Shown here: positions 41,360-53,293 of the stretch, piece by piece | How positions within the stretch are numbered: position 1 is the first letter of the stretch | How the letters are laid out: each line of letters opens with the position of its first letter | DNA from: Brachypterus glaber | Taxonomy: Eukaryota; Arthropoda; Insecta; Coleoptera; Kateretidae | Assembly: GCA_958510825.1 (NCBI GenBank) | Contig: OY294054.1 | Coordinates: 8,162,319 to 8,226,318, forward strand | Length of the DNA stretch: 64,000 bases | Reading direction: 5' to 3' | Program-made: the position numbers and the translations under genes | The notes under the pieces: model-generated | What the model saw: only the letters and a program-made list of their open reading frames with translations | Told to the model about the DNA's origin: nothing | Database searches by the model: none

Positions 41360-44200
41360 AATAAAACTACAAAATTCAGAATATTTCACCAAAATACACA
41401 AAGTATTAAAAACAAAATTTATCACTTAGAGATACTGTTGAAGGCAGATGACATTGATATAGCATGTTTCTCCGAACATTGGCTTATTCAAAATAACATA
41501 GATACGTTACAAATTGAGGGCTATAAAATGTCATCTGCTTTTGGTAGGTTTAATGATCCTCATGGAGGTGTTATTATTTATCATAAAAACAAATATACGT
41601 CTTGTGTAAAGAATTTAAGCTCTATAAGTTGTATGTCCGTTGAAAAAAAAGCTGAATTTGGAGGAATAGAGGTTAATATAGGAAGTCAATATTTTCAAAT
41701 TGTTAACCTGTTTATACTACTGAAGCGGTTGATTTCTTTATATCCAAACTTGATACAACCTTAAAAAAATTAAAAAAAGGTAACATAATTCTTTGTGGCG
41801 ATCTTAATATAGATTTCTTATCTAATACAAACCATCGAAAAAAACTAACCGATTTACTCTCTTCTTATAACTTAAAAGTTCATGTTAATGAAGCAACAAG
41901 ATTTTCGGCAGAAAGGGCAACAGGTATTGACTATATATGCAGTAATTTATCAAGTTCATTAAATATTAAATGCATTGTTGATAAAAATGGCCTTTCTGAT
42001 CATACATCACAAGTTGCAACATTTGAAGTTCCATTTGAAGAGGAATATACTTACATTAGGCAGTTTAATAATAACTCAAAAGAACTATTTAAAAACCTTA
42101 TAAAATATAAAAATGGGAGAGTATGTATATGTCTCAGTCTGTGGATGGAGCATTTAAATCTTTTATAGATACTTTAACTTACTACATTGATACTAGCTTT
42201 CCATTAAGAAAAGTTCTTCCAAAAAATTCTAGATCAAACTGCTGGATAACAAAAGGTATAAAGAAATCATCCGTCAGATTAAAAGAACTATATTCTTTAA
42301 TGATTTTATCGGATAACGAAGCAGATAAATTATACTATAACAGGTATAAAAATTTATATAGAACTATAATTGTGGCAGCTAAAAAATTGTATAATCAAAA
42401 ATTGTATGAACACTCTGGTAATAAATCTAAAACAGTTTGGAGCATTATAAATAATTCTGTTGGAAATAAAAACAAAAACGATAATAATTTGCTATTAACA
42501 TTGATGGTAAATTGACTGTAAATCCAACTGAAATTGCAAATCACTGTAATGACTATTTCATAAACCTACCAAAAAAACTAAATAAAAATGTTCCCAAAAG
42601 TAATAATGTTCCAAATGTTTCAAATAATAAAAATTATCCCACTATGTTTTGTATGCCTTTAACTGAATCAACTATCTTTAATATAGTTTCAAAACTTAAA
42701 AATAGCAACTCGGCTGGTATTGACAATATTAGTACAAATATTATTAAACTTGTAATTAATTCAATAACTAAACCTTTATCATATTTGATTAATATGTCAA
42801 TATCAAATGGCCATTTTCTTAAAACAGCCAAAATAATACCACTACATAAAAAAGGAGACAAAACAAATATTGAAAATTATAGACCTATTGCTATTCTTTC
42901 TACAATCTCAAAAATTTTAGAAAGAGTAATCTTTAATCAAATGGTTGACTTCTTAAACCGATTTAAAATTCTGAGCAATCTTCAACATGGGTTTCGTCAA
43001 GGTAAAAGCACATCTTCAGCAATCATGGACTTTTTGATAAAATTATATGATAATATTGATAATAGCGAAAAATGTTTAGCTCTTTTTATGGACCTTAGTA
43101 AAGCATTTGACCTTGTGGATCACGGACTTTTGCTTCAAAAGCTGGAAATGTACGGTTTTAGAGGATTAATATACAAATGGCTTTCTTCTTATTTACGTAA
43201 TCGCAATCAGCGTGTATATGCCAATGGTACCAGTTCCAGACTGAGTGAAGTAGAGTCAGGTGTACCACAAGGTTCCGTGTTAGGCCCATTACTTTTTTTG
43301 TTATTTGTTAATGATTTACCATTGATCGTTGTAAATTCGGAATTAATTATGTTTGCTGACGATAACACATTATTGAGTTCAGACATGACTGTAGAGCTTG
43401 CTATAAGTATAGCGCAATATAACTTAGATAGATTTATACAGTGGTTTAATTGTAATAAATTACATTTAAATGCTTCAAAAACAGTTTTTATAAAATTTAA
43501 TATGAAAACTTCGCACATAAATGAAAGTTACTTATTAAAAATAAATGGGAAATCAATTAATCAGGTTGTCGATACAAAGTTTCTGGGTCTTAACATTGAC
43601 CAGAGTCTCAACTGGGAATCACACATCAACAATCTGGTTAAGAAAATTTCACCAATCTGTTATGCTTTATCTAGATTGAGAAATATTGCAAGCTCTACGG
43701 TCATCAGATCCTACTATTATTCGGAATTTGTTTCTAGAATAACATATGGCATAATGTTTTGGGGACTTACGCATCATGCTGAGCGTGTTTTTATTATTCA
43801 AAAAAAGGCAATTCGAAATATAAAAAAAGTTTCTAGTCGTACATCTTGTAAACCTTTATTTAAAGAACTAAGACTTCTTCCATTAGCCTGTATATTCATA
43901 TTAGAAACTGTAATGTATGTTAGAAACAATATGAATATTTTTAACATTAATAATTCTTTTCATGATTACAATACTCGACACGGAAGTACTCTTGCTATCC
44001 CCAATCATAAAACCACAAAATTTCAAAAAGGTATAAGATACATAGGTGTTAAACTGTTTAACAAAATACCCAACAATATTAAAGTAATTCAGAGTAATAA
44101 ACATTTTAAACAACAATTTATAGCTTTTTTATTAGATAAGTGTTATTATGATGTTGATGAATATTTGGAAGATCGGCCTGAAATATTGTCTAGACTTTAA
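41354..44200 (+). pseudogene. LINE ORF2: endonuclease and reverse transcriptase with three frameshifts
   Basis: The reading is continuous if three one-base deletions are assumed, near 41700-41720, 42110 and 42488. The frame moves 2, 1, 0 and back to 2, so the RT regains the ORF1 frame. The endonuclease spans 41354 to about 42060: an FRIFHQNTQSIKNKI start, ACFSEHW, IILCGDLNIDF and NGLSDHTSQVA are the apurinic-type endonuclease motifs. A linker (NCWITKGIKKSSVRLKELY) lies in 42123-42490. The RT follows. The intact length would be about 950 residues, normal for this group. With the deletions it cannot make a full protein; homopolymer-type sequencing errors cannot be excluded. Confidence 0.8.
42493..44200 (+). 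CDS. LINE reverse transcriptase domain, open to the natural stop
   Basis: The open part of ORF2 is about 568 residues with no ATG at its start, because it is the downstream part of a broken ORF. Counting from 42512, KIIPLHKKGDKTNIENYRPI begins the RT. HGFRQGKSTSS, then FMDLSKAFDLVDH (catalytic Asp at residue 194), GVPQGSVLGPLLF and FADDNTLLSS (281-284 FADD, the catalytic pair) follow in order, then KFLGLNIDQSLNW (box E). After the thumb come YITYGIMFWG-like and CKPLFKELRLLPL segments and a YNTRHGSTLAIP motif, as in the relics at 14654 and 49285. All catalytic residues are present. The FADD variant is usual in this group. Confidence 0.85.
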
Positions 44201-44436
44201 ACATTAAATTATATGAATGTATATCTCTTTTTATAAGTATTGAGGAATAATTAATTTTGTTTCTTTTTTTTATAATTATTTTTTTTGTTGTAATTATTTT
44301 TTCTGAATTTTGACTAATCCTATGCCAGCGTACGTGAGTGCTATATTTAGAATTTAATTATTATTTTAACCATTATATTTCTATTTTATATTTATTGGTC
44401 TCTTGGATAATAAAGATTATTATTATTATTATTATA

Positions 44437-45950
44437 ATAAATTATTAAAATAAATTTAATTCTAAATGAACTGCAAAAAAAATGTATTTTTATTGTCTTA
44501 TTATCCATGACAAATTGCTAAAAAAAAAGTCCAACACCAGTAACCTGTTGAAGAAGAAAAAGAAGAAGAAGAAGAAGAAAAAGAAGAAGAAAAACTCGAT
44601 AAGTTTATTCAAAAAGTATTTTTAAACTAAAAACAACGCTTTAAAAGTCTAACTTTTCGCCCGTAAAATATATACAACAAGTGTCGCTTTTAATCGAATG
44701 AAAAATAATTTTTTATAGTAAATTGTCATCTTTCGAATTCCGCAAAGCAAGTTTGAACCATATACCTTTGGATATGTAGTCCGACGCGTCACCCAGTCGC
44801 GACTAGTCGTCCAATTCAGCTTATGTTGTTAAATATTAAAATGTAAAAGATTTTTCCTTATAAAATAAAATATGATTAAAAATATAAATTTCAGAAGTAT
44901 ACTAAAATAATAAAAACTATATTACATCAAAAAAATCATTAAAATTTTAATTAATATCTAAAAAAATACAAAATAAAATTTCATTTTTATTTAAATGTTT
45001 TAATACAAATATCACTGACAAAAGATGACATCGCGTTGTACTAATAATTACAGTATTACATTGTATAGTATATAATTCCTCGAATAATTCTTTAATCCAC
45101 TACTAATATTTGGTATTTAAAATACGGATTTTTGGTTTAAAATATTGTACTTATTTTTAGAAGTTTAAAATTTAATTAAACTGCATAATCTAAAAAATAA
45201 ATTTTATAGTATGAAGTATCAACAAAAACGCATTTAATACATAAATGTAAATGTAAATGATTAATAAAGGATTAAAAAACCTAAATATCAACACAGTTTG
45301 TATTAATATTTGTACAAAATTATATCCGTGTAGGCTCGTTGACAAACCTAAGAATTAACAAGCTCTAAAAAGAAAATAAACCATTTCTTTATTTTTTCCA
45401 GTAGGTATTAAGCTAGATATTTGTATTTAAATTATCTGCAAAGATATCTATGTGATTTGGTATAAAATTTTGCCCAAATTTTAATGAAATCGACAACATG
45501 AAGGAAATTCCATCGCACGACATTCCTTGATCGATTTTTTTTTTGTAATTTGGACCACAGACTGCAAATATGAAAAATGCGAAAACACAATATTTGCAAG
45601 TCGTCTATTTTGAGGTTATTTTGGAAAAACCAAAATTTGTAAATTAAAAAAAAAATAGGTTTTCATACAGAATATGTTCTTCGATGAAACTTTGCCTAAG
45701 GAGTTAAATATTTCATATAAAAAATTAACCCTGTTTAGTTTTTCAAAGAAAACAAACAAATCAAGTATTAAAGGAGAAAAAAGATAAATTTGTCTATGCC
45801 ATCAAACCATATCAGCAGCGTAAGGATAGGTTACTGAACATTGTCAAGATCAAAAAAAAAACTCATCTTCGGGACATGTAACCAACGCACAAAGACAAGA
45901 CAAGAACTTAAAATACCTGCATACACGTAGAAGTATCCAAGAATTTTGCA
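44437..45950. other. AT-rich intergenic DNA with a (GAA)n run
   Basis: A GAA/GAAA microsatellite occupies 44550-44596. A short CpG-containing stretch (GTCCGACGCGTCACCCAGTC) is at about 44778. Otherwise no gene or repeat boundary was recognised. Confidence 0.4.
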
Positions 45951-45954
45951 ATCT

Positions 45955-46770
45955 TTATCAAAAATTTATCAATCATTATTACCATTTTAGCAATCAAAAA
46001 TTTAGCAATTATTACCAAAATTTTAGCAGTTATTTTTAAAAAATTGCAGTCCTGACCAACCCTTTAGCAATCATTACCAAAAATTTAGAAATCATAACAA
46101 ATTTAGCAAATATTTTTAAAAAAAATTTAGCAGTCATTACCAAAAATTTAGCAATCATTACCACAAATTTGGCCAATCATTATTTAAAATTTAGCAAACT
46201 TTACCAAACAGTTGGCAATTATTACCAACAATTTAGCAATCATTACCAAAAATTTAGCAATCATTACCAACGCTTCAGCAATCATTAACAAACATTTAGA
46301 AATCATTACAAAATTAACTATTTTCAAAAAATTAGCAACCATTACCAAAACTTAAGCAAGCATAACCAAAAATGTAGCAATCATTGCCAAAAGTTTTGAA
46401 ATCATTACTAGAAATTTACCAATCATTGTCAAAAATTTAGCAATCATTACCAACAATTTAGCAATCATTACACAAAATTTAGCAATAATAACCAAAGATT
46501 TATCAATCATTACCAAAAAGGTAGCAATTATTTTTTTAAATTTAGCAATCATTACCAACAATTTAGCAATCATTACACAAAATTTAGCAATAATAACCAA
46601 AGATTTATCAATCATTACCAAAAATTTAGAAATCATAACCAAAAATGTAGAAATTATTATCAAAAATTTAGTAATCTAAACCAAAATTTAGTAATTATTT
46701 TTAAAAATTTACCAATCATTACGAAAAATTTAGCAAATATTTTTTAAAATTTAGCATTTATTAATAGTAA
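45955..46770 (+). repeat. 21 bp minisatellite with a 105 bp higher-order repeat
   Basis: About 39 diverged units resemble ATTTAGCAATCATTACCAAA. A block of five units (starting TTTAGCAATCATTACCAACA at 46436) is repeated almost exactly at 46541, giving a 105 bp higher-order period. Because 21 is divisible by three, the minus strand stays open for 103 codons as a seven-residue repeat (KFLVMIA). That frame is a by-product and is not called as a gene. Two helical turns per unit, with an A-tract and a T-tract in each, suggest curved DNA. Confidence 0.85.
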
Positions 46771-46857
46771 AACTAAAAAGTTATTTAAGATTAGAAAAGT
46801 TAAAAATACAGATTTTTAAAGCTATAAAGTATTGAATAATATGGATAGGGATACAAG

Positions 46858-49085
46858 ATGGCGGGGGGTGTTGACCTACCTCATTTTGTCACACTATTAA
46901 ATCGTTTAAATAAAGAAGAGGTTATCTCTATAATTACCAAAAAATGTGTTACGTTCGATAGTGCTACTGCTAAGATGAACCAACCTACATTTGAGAAGAT
47001 TAAGAACTACTTGTCCACACACTTGAATGATGTTGGTGCCCCCCAGCAGGTCAGTGAACCCAACATTAGTAACTTTTTCCAAAGTCCGAAACCCACAAAA
47101 AAACAACATTACCTAGAATCTATGGAATTCACCTTTTCACATGATATTGATGAAACTTATAGTATCATGATATCCTGCATCACAAACAATTCAAAAAATA
47201 TTGGCTTCGAAAAAAATATAATATATCCCAAAAAAAATAACTCGAACAAACCATGGTTTGACCATAAATGTCTTGGTGTCAAGAAAGAACTTAAATTAAA
47301 CTTGACTTGGAAAAAATACATGTTTTTAAACCCATTTAAAACAGAATTTCTAAATAAAAAAAGGGAATATATTAAACTAAAAAAATTAACATGAAAAAAG
47401 TTTACTTGAAAGTCTAAGTAAGATTAAAGGTAGTTGATCCTTTTGGAAAACTCTTAAAAAGCTCCGTCCGTCAAAACAAAGTCAAAATCTTGATATACAT
47501 GGAAAGCATACTATACTTCAATCTTTAAACCTAAAATATGCGAGAAACACTTTACTTCAGTGCATTAGACCCTTTCCTGTACACTAATCACCGAAAATGA
47601 ACTTCGATCAGCCCTTTTAAAATGTAAAAACAATAAATCTCCAGGGAAAGACACTATTCTCTATGAATTTCTAAAAACCTACCTGACAACTGGATCTCTT
47701 ACCTACTCGATTTATTTTATTTAATTCTTTTCACTAAAACTCTACCGCATACTTGGGCTAAAATAATTTTAACAATGATCCATAAAAAAGGACCAATTAA
47801 CGATCCTACAAATTACCGTGGAATTGGAAGTGGAACTTGTCAATTGCTTTAAGTGGTATTCTCTTCTATACTACTCAATTGTTTAACGATTTGGTGTGAT
47901 GAAAACAAAACCATACCAGAAAATCAATGCGGATTTCGCAAGAACTATGGTCGCATTGGCAATGTATTTACCCTTCATAGCACTATTCAATTAAACTTTA
48001 GATTTAAATGAAGTACTGTTTATGCTATATTTATAGATTTTAAACGAGCCTTTGACTCAATTGATCACCGCCTTCTTTGGGGTAAGTTGTATAATCAAGG
48101 CATTTCTCCAAATTAATTCGAATCCTTATAAAACTTTATAAAAAAGCTTTTATAGAAGTTCGAGTATCCAATAAATTTACCAAAAACTTTGATATTGCTG
48201 AAGGTGAACCCGCTAGCGCACTTCTTTTCGCTATTTTTTTATTAGATATGGAATCTTTTCTAAGGTCAAACGGTTGCTCTGGACTGAACATTGACAGCCT
48301 TATTGACATTATTTTCCTACTTTATGCTGATGACTTGGTCATTCTAGCTAGATCACAAACTTATCTTTGCAAAATATTAAAACTACTTGAAAAATAATGT
48401 ACAATTACCAAATTAAATAATAATATAAAAAAACTAAAATTGTAAGATTGAGTAAAGGAGGATTTCAATTTAAAGATTCATTTTTATTTAACCTATTGAA
48501 AGTGCCAATCTTTATACGTATATAGATGTCCCGTTTTCCACATCTAACCAGTTTCTAGAAATGGCCAAATCGTCTGTCGAAGTATAAAAAATATACTGAT
48601 CAGGATAAACCAACCTAATCTATGGGAAAACTTAACTCTTGAAGCCCTTAAACTAAATAAACAATATTTACTTGATCAATTTCAAGCTTACCTGCATAAC
48701 TTAGATAAAGAAAAACTAAGCACTAGTACCTTCTGCCCTTTATATAAGTCTCTAAAAACAAATTTCTCCCACTACCTTCAATCGAAAATTCATATTGGTT
48801 TTATTCGAATCTTAGCTCAAATAAGAACCTCTAATAAACTGTTTTTAAAATTCTATTACTCTGGTAACTCTTACTTATTAACCAAGAGGAAAAGTGCACC
48901 ATATGCAAAAGATCTGAATTTGAATCTCTACAACATATATTTTTTGACTGTCCTACCTCTCAGAAATCAATTAAACTGTTTTGTATTTTTTTTTTAATTA
49001 ATATTCTTAAACTGAGATCCTTTATACTTAACGAATAAAGGGCCTCACTTTTTTTATGACCCCAAATTCAGTTATAAAACTGGTA
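46858..49085 (+). pseudogene. Degenerate LINE with RT and zinc-binding C-terminus
   Basis: An open 5' piece (46858-47394) starts MAGGVDLPHFVTLLNRLNKE, which I do not recognise, and passes into KPWFDHKCLGVKKELK, the linker that normally follows a LINE endonuclease. The endonuclease itself is missing. RT remnants are spread over all three frames: SPGKDTILYEFLK (about 47640), NYRGIGSGTCQLL, NQCGFRKNYGRIGNVFTLHS, IFIDFKRAFDSIDHRLLWGK (motif A), EGEPASALLFAIF (motif B) and LLYADDLVILARSQ (motif C, about 48330). A Cys/His cluster (CTICKRSEFESLQHIFFDCP, about 48900) ends it. Many stops make it dead. The clade differs from the FADD-type LINEs here. Confidence 0.75.
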
Positions 49086-49284
49086 ACAAGGCCTAACTAA
49101 TTTAAGATTAGAATAGAATAGAATAGAATAGAATAGAAATATATTTTATTTCAAAAAATGCTAAACAACAATACAAGTTAAAAAATATTGGGTGAAATAA
49201 ATGTCAACAAAAATAAGTGGGGCAGCATAAGGCAATGATTAAATATTTAAAATAAATAAGTAAATAAATAACATAAATATAACA

Positions 49285-50001
49285 TCACACATATATTAAA
49301 AATTCTTTCAGAGTATAGGGTTCCATCTGGCATAAAAAGTTAAATAATTCTTTTTTGAACAGGTTAAGGTTCAAGATTTTTTTTAGTGTAGAAGGCAACT
49401 TATTATACAGCTGAATGCATGAATAATAAGGGCCTCTTTCGTAGGTAGTCAACTTATGTTTTGGAACATTGTAACTAGTTATTCTTTTTGAGTTTGGCAG
49501 TAAGCTCGAGAATAAGTGTTTATTTTTGAACAAAAATAAAATACATTTATATATGTACAAACCCATAACTGTCAGAATTTTATTTGACCTAAACAGGTTT
49601 CTACACGAGTCACCGTATTTTAGTCCCAAAAGTGTTCTTAGGGCTTTTTTCTGACATTTAAAAATAAATTCAGTTTCTGGAGATTTACCCCAGAAAATAA
49701 CTCCATAACTCAGGAGACTTTGAAAGTTCGAATAGTACACCACCATAAGCGAATTTTTGTCTAAATAATCCCTTAACACACGCAGAGAGTATGACACTCT
49801 ATTAAGTTTTACTCGCAACCCCTCAGCATGCGCAGACCTTTTAAGATTCTCATTTACCGTGATACCAAGAAATTTGACGTTTTGCGACAACTCTAAGTTT
49901 TCACCAAATAAATTAATAGTTTGAGCAGGTTGGTTTTTAAGCTTAAACATCATGTAGTTTGTTTTGTTCTCATTTAAAATTAACTTATTTTTTCTAACCA
50001 T
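49285..50001 (-). pseudogene. LINE ORF2 C-terminal part, one frameshift from the RT core
   Basis: The 238-codon frame overlaps the previous one by 22 bases, so a single-base indel in GTTAGAAAAAATAAG separates them. It holds NENKTNYMMFKLKN, NVKFLGITVNENLKR (box E), LRVLRDYLDKNSLMVVYYSN, SYGVIFWGKSPETEFIFKCQ and PKHKLTTYERGPYYSCIQLY. The stop codon looks native. The two pieces together would make a nearly complete RT-to-C-terminus. Confidence 0.85.
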
Positions 50002-50564
50002 ACTTTTATAGCTTCCAATAGTTTTTCACTATCAGAGAGTATATTTTTAGAATCAGACTTTACAACAAAATTGGAGTCGTCGGCAAAACTTACGAGTGTT
50101 TGGTTGGCATTCTGAAGGGTCACGAGCAAGTCGTTAATAAAGATTATGAATAACAGGGGCCCTAAAATGCTTCCTTGAGGAATTCCCACTTCGATAAGCT
50201 TGGAATCAGAAAGATACCTGACCAGGTCATAGAATAGCTGAACTTGTTGTGTTCTACTTGATAAATAGGACTTTAGCCACTGCAGCGCAATGCCTCTCAC
50301 ACCGTATCGTTCTAGTTTTTGAAAAAGGATGTCATAATCTAAAGATTCAAATGCTTTAGTTAAATCAAGGAATATTGCCAAAATAACTTGATTGTTTTCT
50401 AGACCTTCAAGGATACTGTGTAAAAAGGCGTGCACCGCAGTTTCCATGCTCCTGCCTTTTAGGTATCCATGCTGGGTATTTGAAAAAAGGTTAAACTTAT
50501 TAAAAAAACCTATCAGTCTTTTACTCATGGCCATTTCAAAAAGTTTTGAAAAAGCTGGGAGCAT
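49980..50564 (-). pseudogene. LINE reverse transcriptase core, partial
   Basis: The 194-codon open frame has SNTQHGYLKGRSMETAVHAF, IFLDLTKAFESLDYDILFQK (motif A, Asp present), GIPQGSILGPLLFIIF (motif B) and LVSFADDSNFVV (motif C, FADD). It then breaks at an A-run near 49990. The first ATG is only where the truncated frame happens to begin; the native protein started far upstream. Confidence 0.85.
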
Positions 50565-50574
50565 TAATTCATAA

Positions 50575-50668
50575 GTTTGTTATTTCATTTTAATATTATA
50601 TGTTACATATGTAACAATTGTTGTAAGATGTAAGTCTTGAGAAAAAAATAAAGTATCTATCTAAATAT
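50575..50668 (+). mobile_element. Retroposon 3' end with (TATC)n tail
   Basis: TAAGATGTAAGTCTTGAG leads to AAAAAAATAAAGTATCTATC, an AATAAA-like signal with a short TATC tail similar to 12308-12325. It abuts the truncated end of the minus-strand LINE. Confidence 0.45.
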
Positions 50669-50935
50669 ATAAAGTATTGAATAATACTTATTTATTAAAA
50701 TTAATAAAAGTTCTTATTATGTTTGCATAAGTTTATTATGAAAAAAGTTTACTTACTAAACTGATTTCTTAAATTTTATTAAAAGTGAGCTTTCTAGAGC
50801 TTTATTAATAATTTTATCGAACTTTTTTTAGTTGCAGTTAATGGATTAGCAATAAATTTTATCATAATATATTCCGGTCATAGCCAAAAACTAAACAATA
50901 TAGAGCTGCGCACACAGCACCATGGTCCCAGAAAA
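50669..50935. other. AT-rich intergenic DNA
   Basis: Nothing recognised. Confidence 0.3.
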
Positions 50936-50939
50936 AAAT

Positions 50940-51095
50940 AAGTTACAAAATTCTGTTTTTTTTTGCATAGGGCTATATTTTGATCCGCTAATTACGAAAA
51001 AAATAGTCGAAAATCTAAAAAAAAATTGGGACATTAGGGTGGTTCAAGATTTTTGAAAAATGTCCAATTTAACTGAAATTTATTATAAAGGCTTC
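50940..51095 (+). repeat. Dispersed repeat, copy 1 (second copy 52125-52270)
   Basis: Shared blocks in direct orientation are GCATAGGGCTAT or ACATAGGGCTATTTTTTTGC, GATTACTAAAAAAAA or AATTACGAAAAAAAT, and TTTTTGAAAAATGTC followed by TTTAGCTGAAATTT. Copy 2 continues into the palindrome at 52270; copy 1 is followed by a different element at 51108. Confidence 0.65.
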
Positions 51096-51107
51096 TTTAA
51101 GTAGGGG

Positions 51108-51630
51108 TGACCGGGGCTAATTGTCGCACTTTTCATTCAAAGTCAGTTTTTTCCTTTATTTTTGTTTTTTTTTTTAATTGACCAAATGGTAATTTTAGCT
51201 GCATGTTTCAGTAATATTATTATAAGATAAAACATGGAAAAATTTACAGGGTATTAGAGTTATGATTTTTTTTATGAAGTCTCGACAAATGCGACAACGT
51301 GCCCCGTCACGGGGCATGTTGTCGCGGCTCTTAAAGTATATTTTTTTGAAGAAATATAAAGGTATTTAAAAAAAATATAAATAACTAATAAGACATGTGC
51401 CTTCCCAAAAGCCGATTGTTATCTAACTTTTTACTCTTGTACCAAAATTGTCAACTTTATAATAATATTTTTTCTATTTTTTTTAAATTTAATTTAATAA
51501 AGTTTCACTTTTAAACACAGTTTTGAATAATAAAAATGCGAAAAAGGAAATGTTATACCATGAACATATCTCCAGATCATGCGACAACTAGCCCCAAACC
51601 AAATGCGACAACTAGCCCCAGTGGTCAATT
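51108..51630. repeat. Inverted-repeat element with GCGACAA(C/T)TAGCCCC motifs
   Basis: The left end GGTGACCGGGGCTAATTGTC and the right end, where GCGACAACTAGCCCCAGTGG follows an additional direct copy (GCGACAACTAGCCCCAAACC), are inverted. In the middle (51295-51338) GCGACAACGTGCCCC and GGGGCATGTTGTCGC form a perfect-looking hairpin with the same words. Non-coding. Confidence 0.65.
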
Positions 51631-52120
51631 TTACCTAATGTATCAAGTACTGTCTAATTAACGAATAAACACTCCTAAATGACAATATCAACAAATAATA
51701 TACACCTTAAACTATTAATATACATATAATTTTCTTATCTTAATATTTTAAATCCCTCACAATAAGAAAAAATATTTACCACAAAAAAATTACTGGACCC
51801 TTTAATTTTGACATTTTTTAGATTAAATTGCTGCTCTTTTAACTTATTGCTTTTAAGTTTACAAATGATAAATGTCACTTTTGTAACGCGGAGGTTAATC
51901 TCGGTTTGGTGCAGAAAGCTATTTAACTTTTTGAGATACAAGCACTTCGACAACTTACAAAATAAAGTAGCTTCCTTAAAACGCATTTTTAGACATATGT
52001 TTATAGGAAATGTTTGTCATACTTTATGATGTAGAATCATTCCTTAAAATTTCGGACCCTATTTTAAATACACCGTGTATATTTTTTTTAATATTTAAGA
52101 TAGTAAAATCGTAATAAAAA
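51630..52120. other. AT-rich intergenic DNA
   Basis: Two frames overlap on opposite strands (51735-51986 minus, 51808-52029 plus), which indicates chance openness rather than a gene. GTAGAATCAT and CACCGTGTATA near 52025-52080 resemble the MITE-rich 4690/6940 duplication. Confidence 0.35.
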
Positions 52121-52124
52121 ATTG

Positions 52125-52870
52125 ACAAATGTCTGTTTTTTACATAGGGCTATTTTTTTGCACCGCCGATTACTAAAAAAAAATCGTAAAAAATAAAAAA
52201 AAGGCCACATAAGGATTTAAATTTTTTGAAAAATGTCGGATTTAGCTGAAATTTTGTACAAACGCTTTTTTTGGTATTATTAATGCATTCCAATAACTAA
52301 AAAATCAAAATTTAAAATGGCTGAATAAATATGTCAGATTTATTTTTTTAATTTTGCCAAAATCAAAGAAAATATGGCACAAAACAAAAAAAAAATGTGA
52401 CCAATCCGGCTCATTTTGTTATGGGTTATTCAATTTATGTGTACTACTAAATACTGTAAAAAATTTATGATTATTATTATACTGGCTCGTTTTTTTTTTT
52501 TTAATTTAATTTTGAAAAAAAATATTAAAATTTTGCCAAAATATGAGTAATTTTTTATTATATTCATATATTAAACAAAACTACGCTTTTCTTATTTATC
52601 TTAATAATTAATTTTGTTTAATATATAAATGAAATGAAAAATTACTCATATTTTGTCAAACTTTTAATATTTTTTTTTCAAAAATCATGAAATTTTTACA
52701 GTATTTACTAGTACATATAAGAAAAATAACTGTCACATTTTTTTATTTTGTAATTTTTTTGATTTTGGCAATATTAAAAAAATAAATCGACCATATTTAT
52801 TCTGCCATTTTGAGTTTTGAGTTTTTAGGTATTGGCCCACATTAATAATACCAAAAAAGTCTCTAACTAC
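52125..52870. mobile_element. Palindromic element preceded by repeat copy 2
   Basis: From about 52280 the arms pair: GGTATTATTAATGCATTCCA against CACATTAATAATACC, TTTAATTTTGCCAAAATCAA against TTGATTTTGGCAATATTAAA, and AAATATGAGTAATTTTTTAT against AAAAATTACTCATATTTTGT. The turn is near 52590. Non-coding fold-back element of about 600 bp. Confidence 0.75.
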
Positions 52871-52872
52871 AC

Positions 52873-53293
52873 GGAAAAAAAAATATAGCTAGGAGCGCTA
52901 TAACACACATACCAAGCAAATTATAATCGCTTATTATATAAATACAAGGCTTTCTCTTACAATTATGGCAGTCAGTGTAAAAATTTATATGAAATACTTT
53001 AATTGTTAGTGAATAATAAAATATAACAAATAGTATGGCATTTATAGCTTAAATAGATTTAATTATTGTCCGTGCTAATAATTTTTATAATATAATAAAA
53101 TTTCTGTAAATTTATAATAGTGCCTGTAATAAATATAATCGTGTCTGTAATATATATAATCGTTTCCAATTTATTTTTAACATTATTAGTTATTGTGTCC
53201 CTTATAATCTATAGCTTAAATCACTATAATTTGCCACTGTTACCAAATATCTTATAATGTATAGCGCAGAGCCCACTAATTTCTTTCCGTGTA
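52873..53293. repeat. Possible element with ACACGGAAA ends
   Basis: ACACGGAAAAAAAAATATAG begins at 52873, and the inverted TTTCTTTCCGTGT ends near 53293. CTTATAATNTATAGC-like phrases recur inside. Only the termini support it. Confidence 0.45.

Larger units (their letters stand above)
40060..44436 (+). mobile_element. Near full-length LINE (Jockey/CR1 group)
   Basis: A non-LTR retrotransposon of about 4.4 kb. A 5' UTR of roughly 240 bases precedes ORF1 (40301-41353), ORF2 (41354-44200), and a 3' UTR of 236 bases ending in GATAATAAAGATTATTATTA and an (ATT)n tail. It would be transcribed, its RNA bound by ORF1 protein, and copied at the nicked target by ORF2. The 5' boundary is a guess; a target-site duplication was not identified. 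It is the youngest-looking coding element in the window: ORF1 is intact and ORF2 has only three one-base deletions. Confidence 0.8.
49106..50570 (-). mobile_element. 5'-truncated LINE (Jockey/CR1 group) with (TATTC)n tail
   Basis: On the minus strand the copy begins at LPAFSKLFEMAMSKRL, in the middle of the RT domain, and ends in a (TATTC)n tail at 49106-49138. Truncation of the 5' end is typical of target-primed insertion. It lies tail-to-tail with the degenerate LINE at 46858-49085. Confidence 0.85.

Noticed and set aside
46352..46663. 103-codon minus-strand frame with KFLVMIA-type repeats
   Set aside because: It follows from a 21 bp minisatellite whose period is divisible by three; not protein-like and no start context.
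45955..46770. CRISPR-like array
   Set aside because: No unique spacers; contiguous diverged 21 bp units in a eukaryotic window are a minisatellite.
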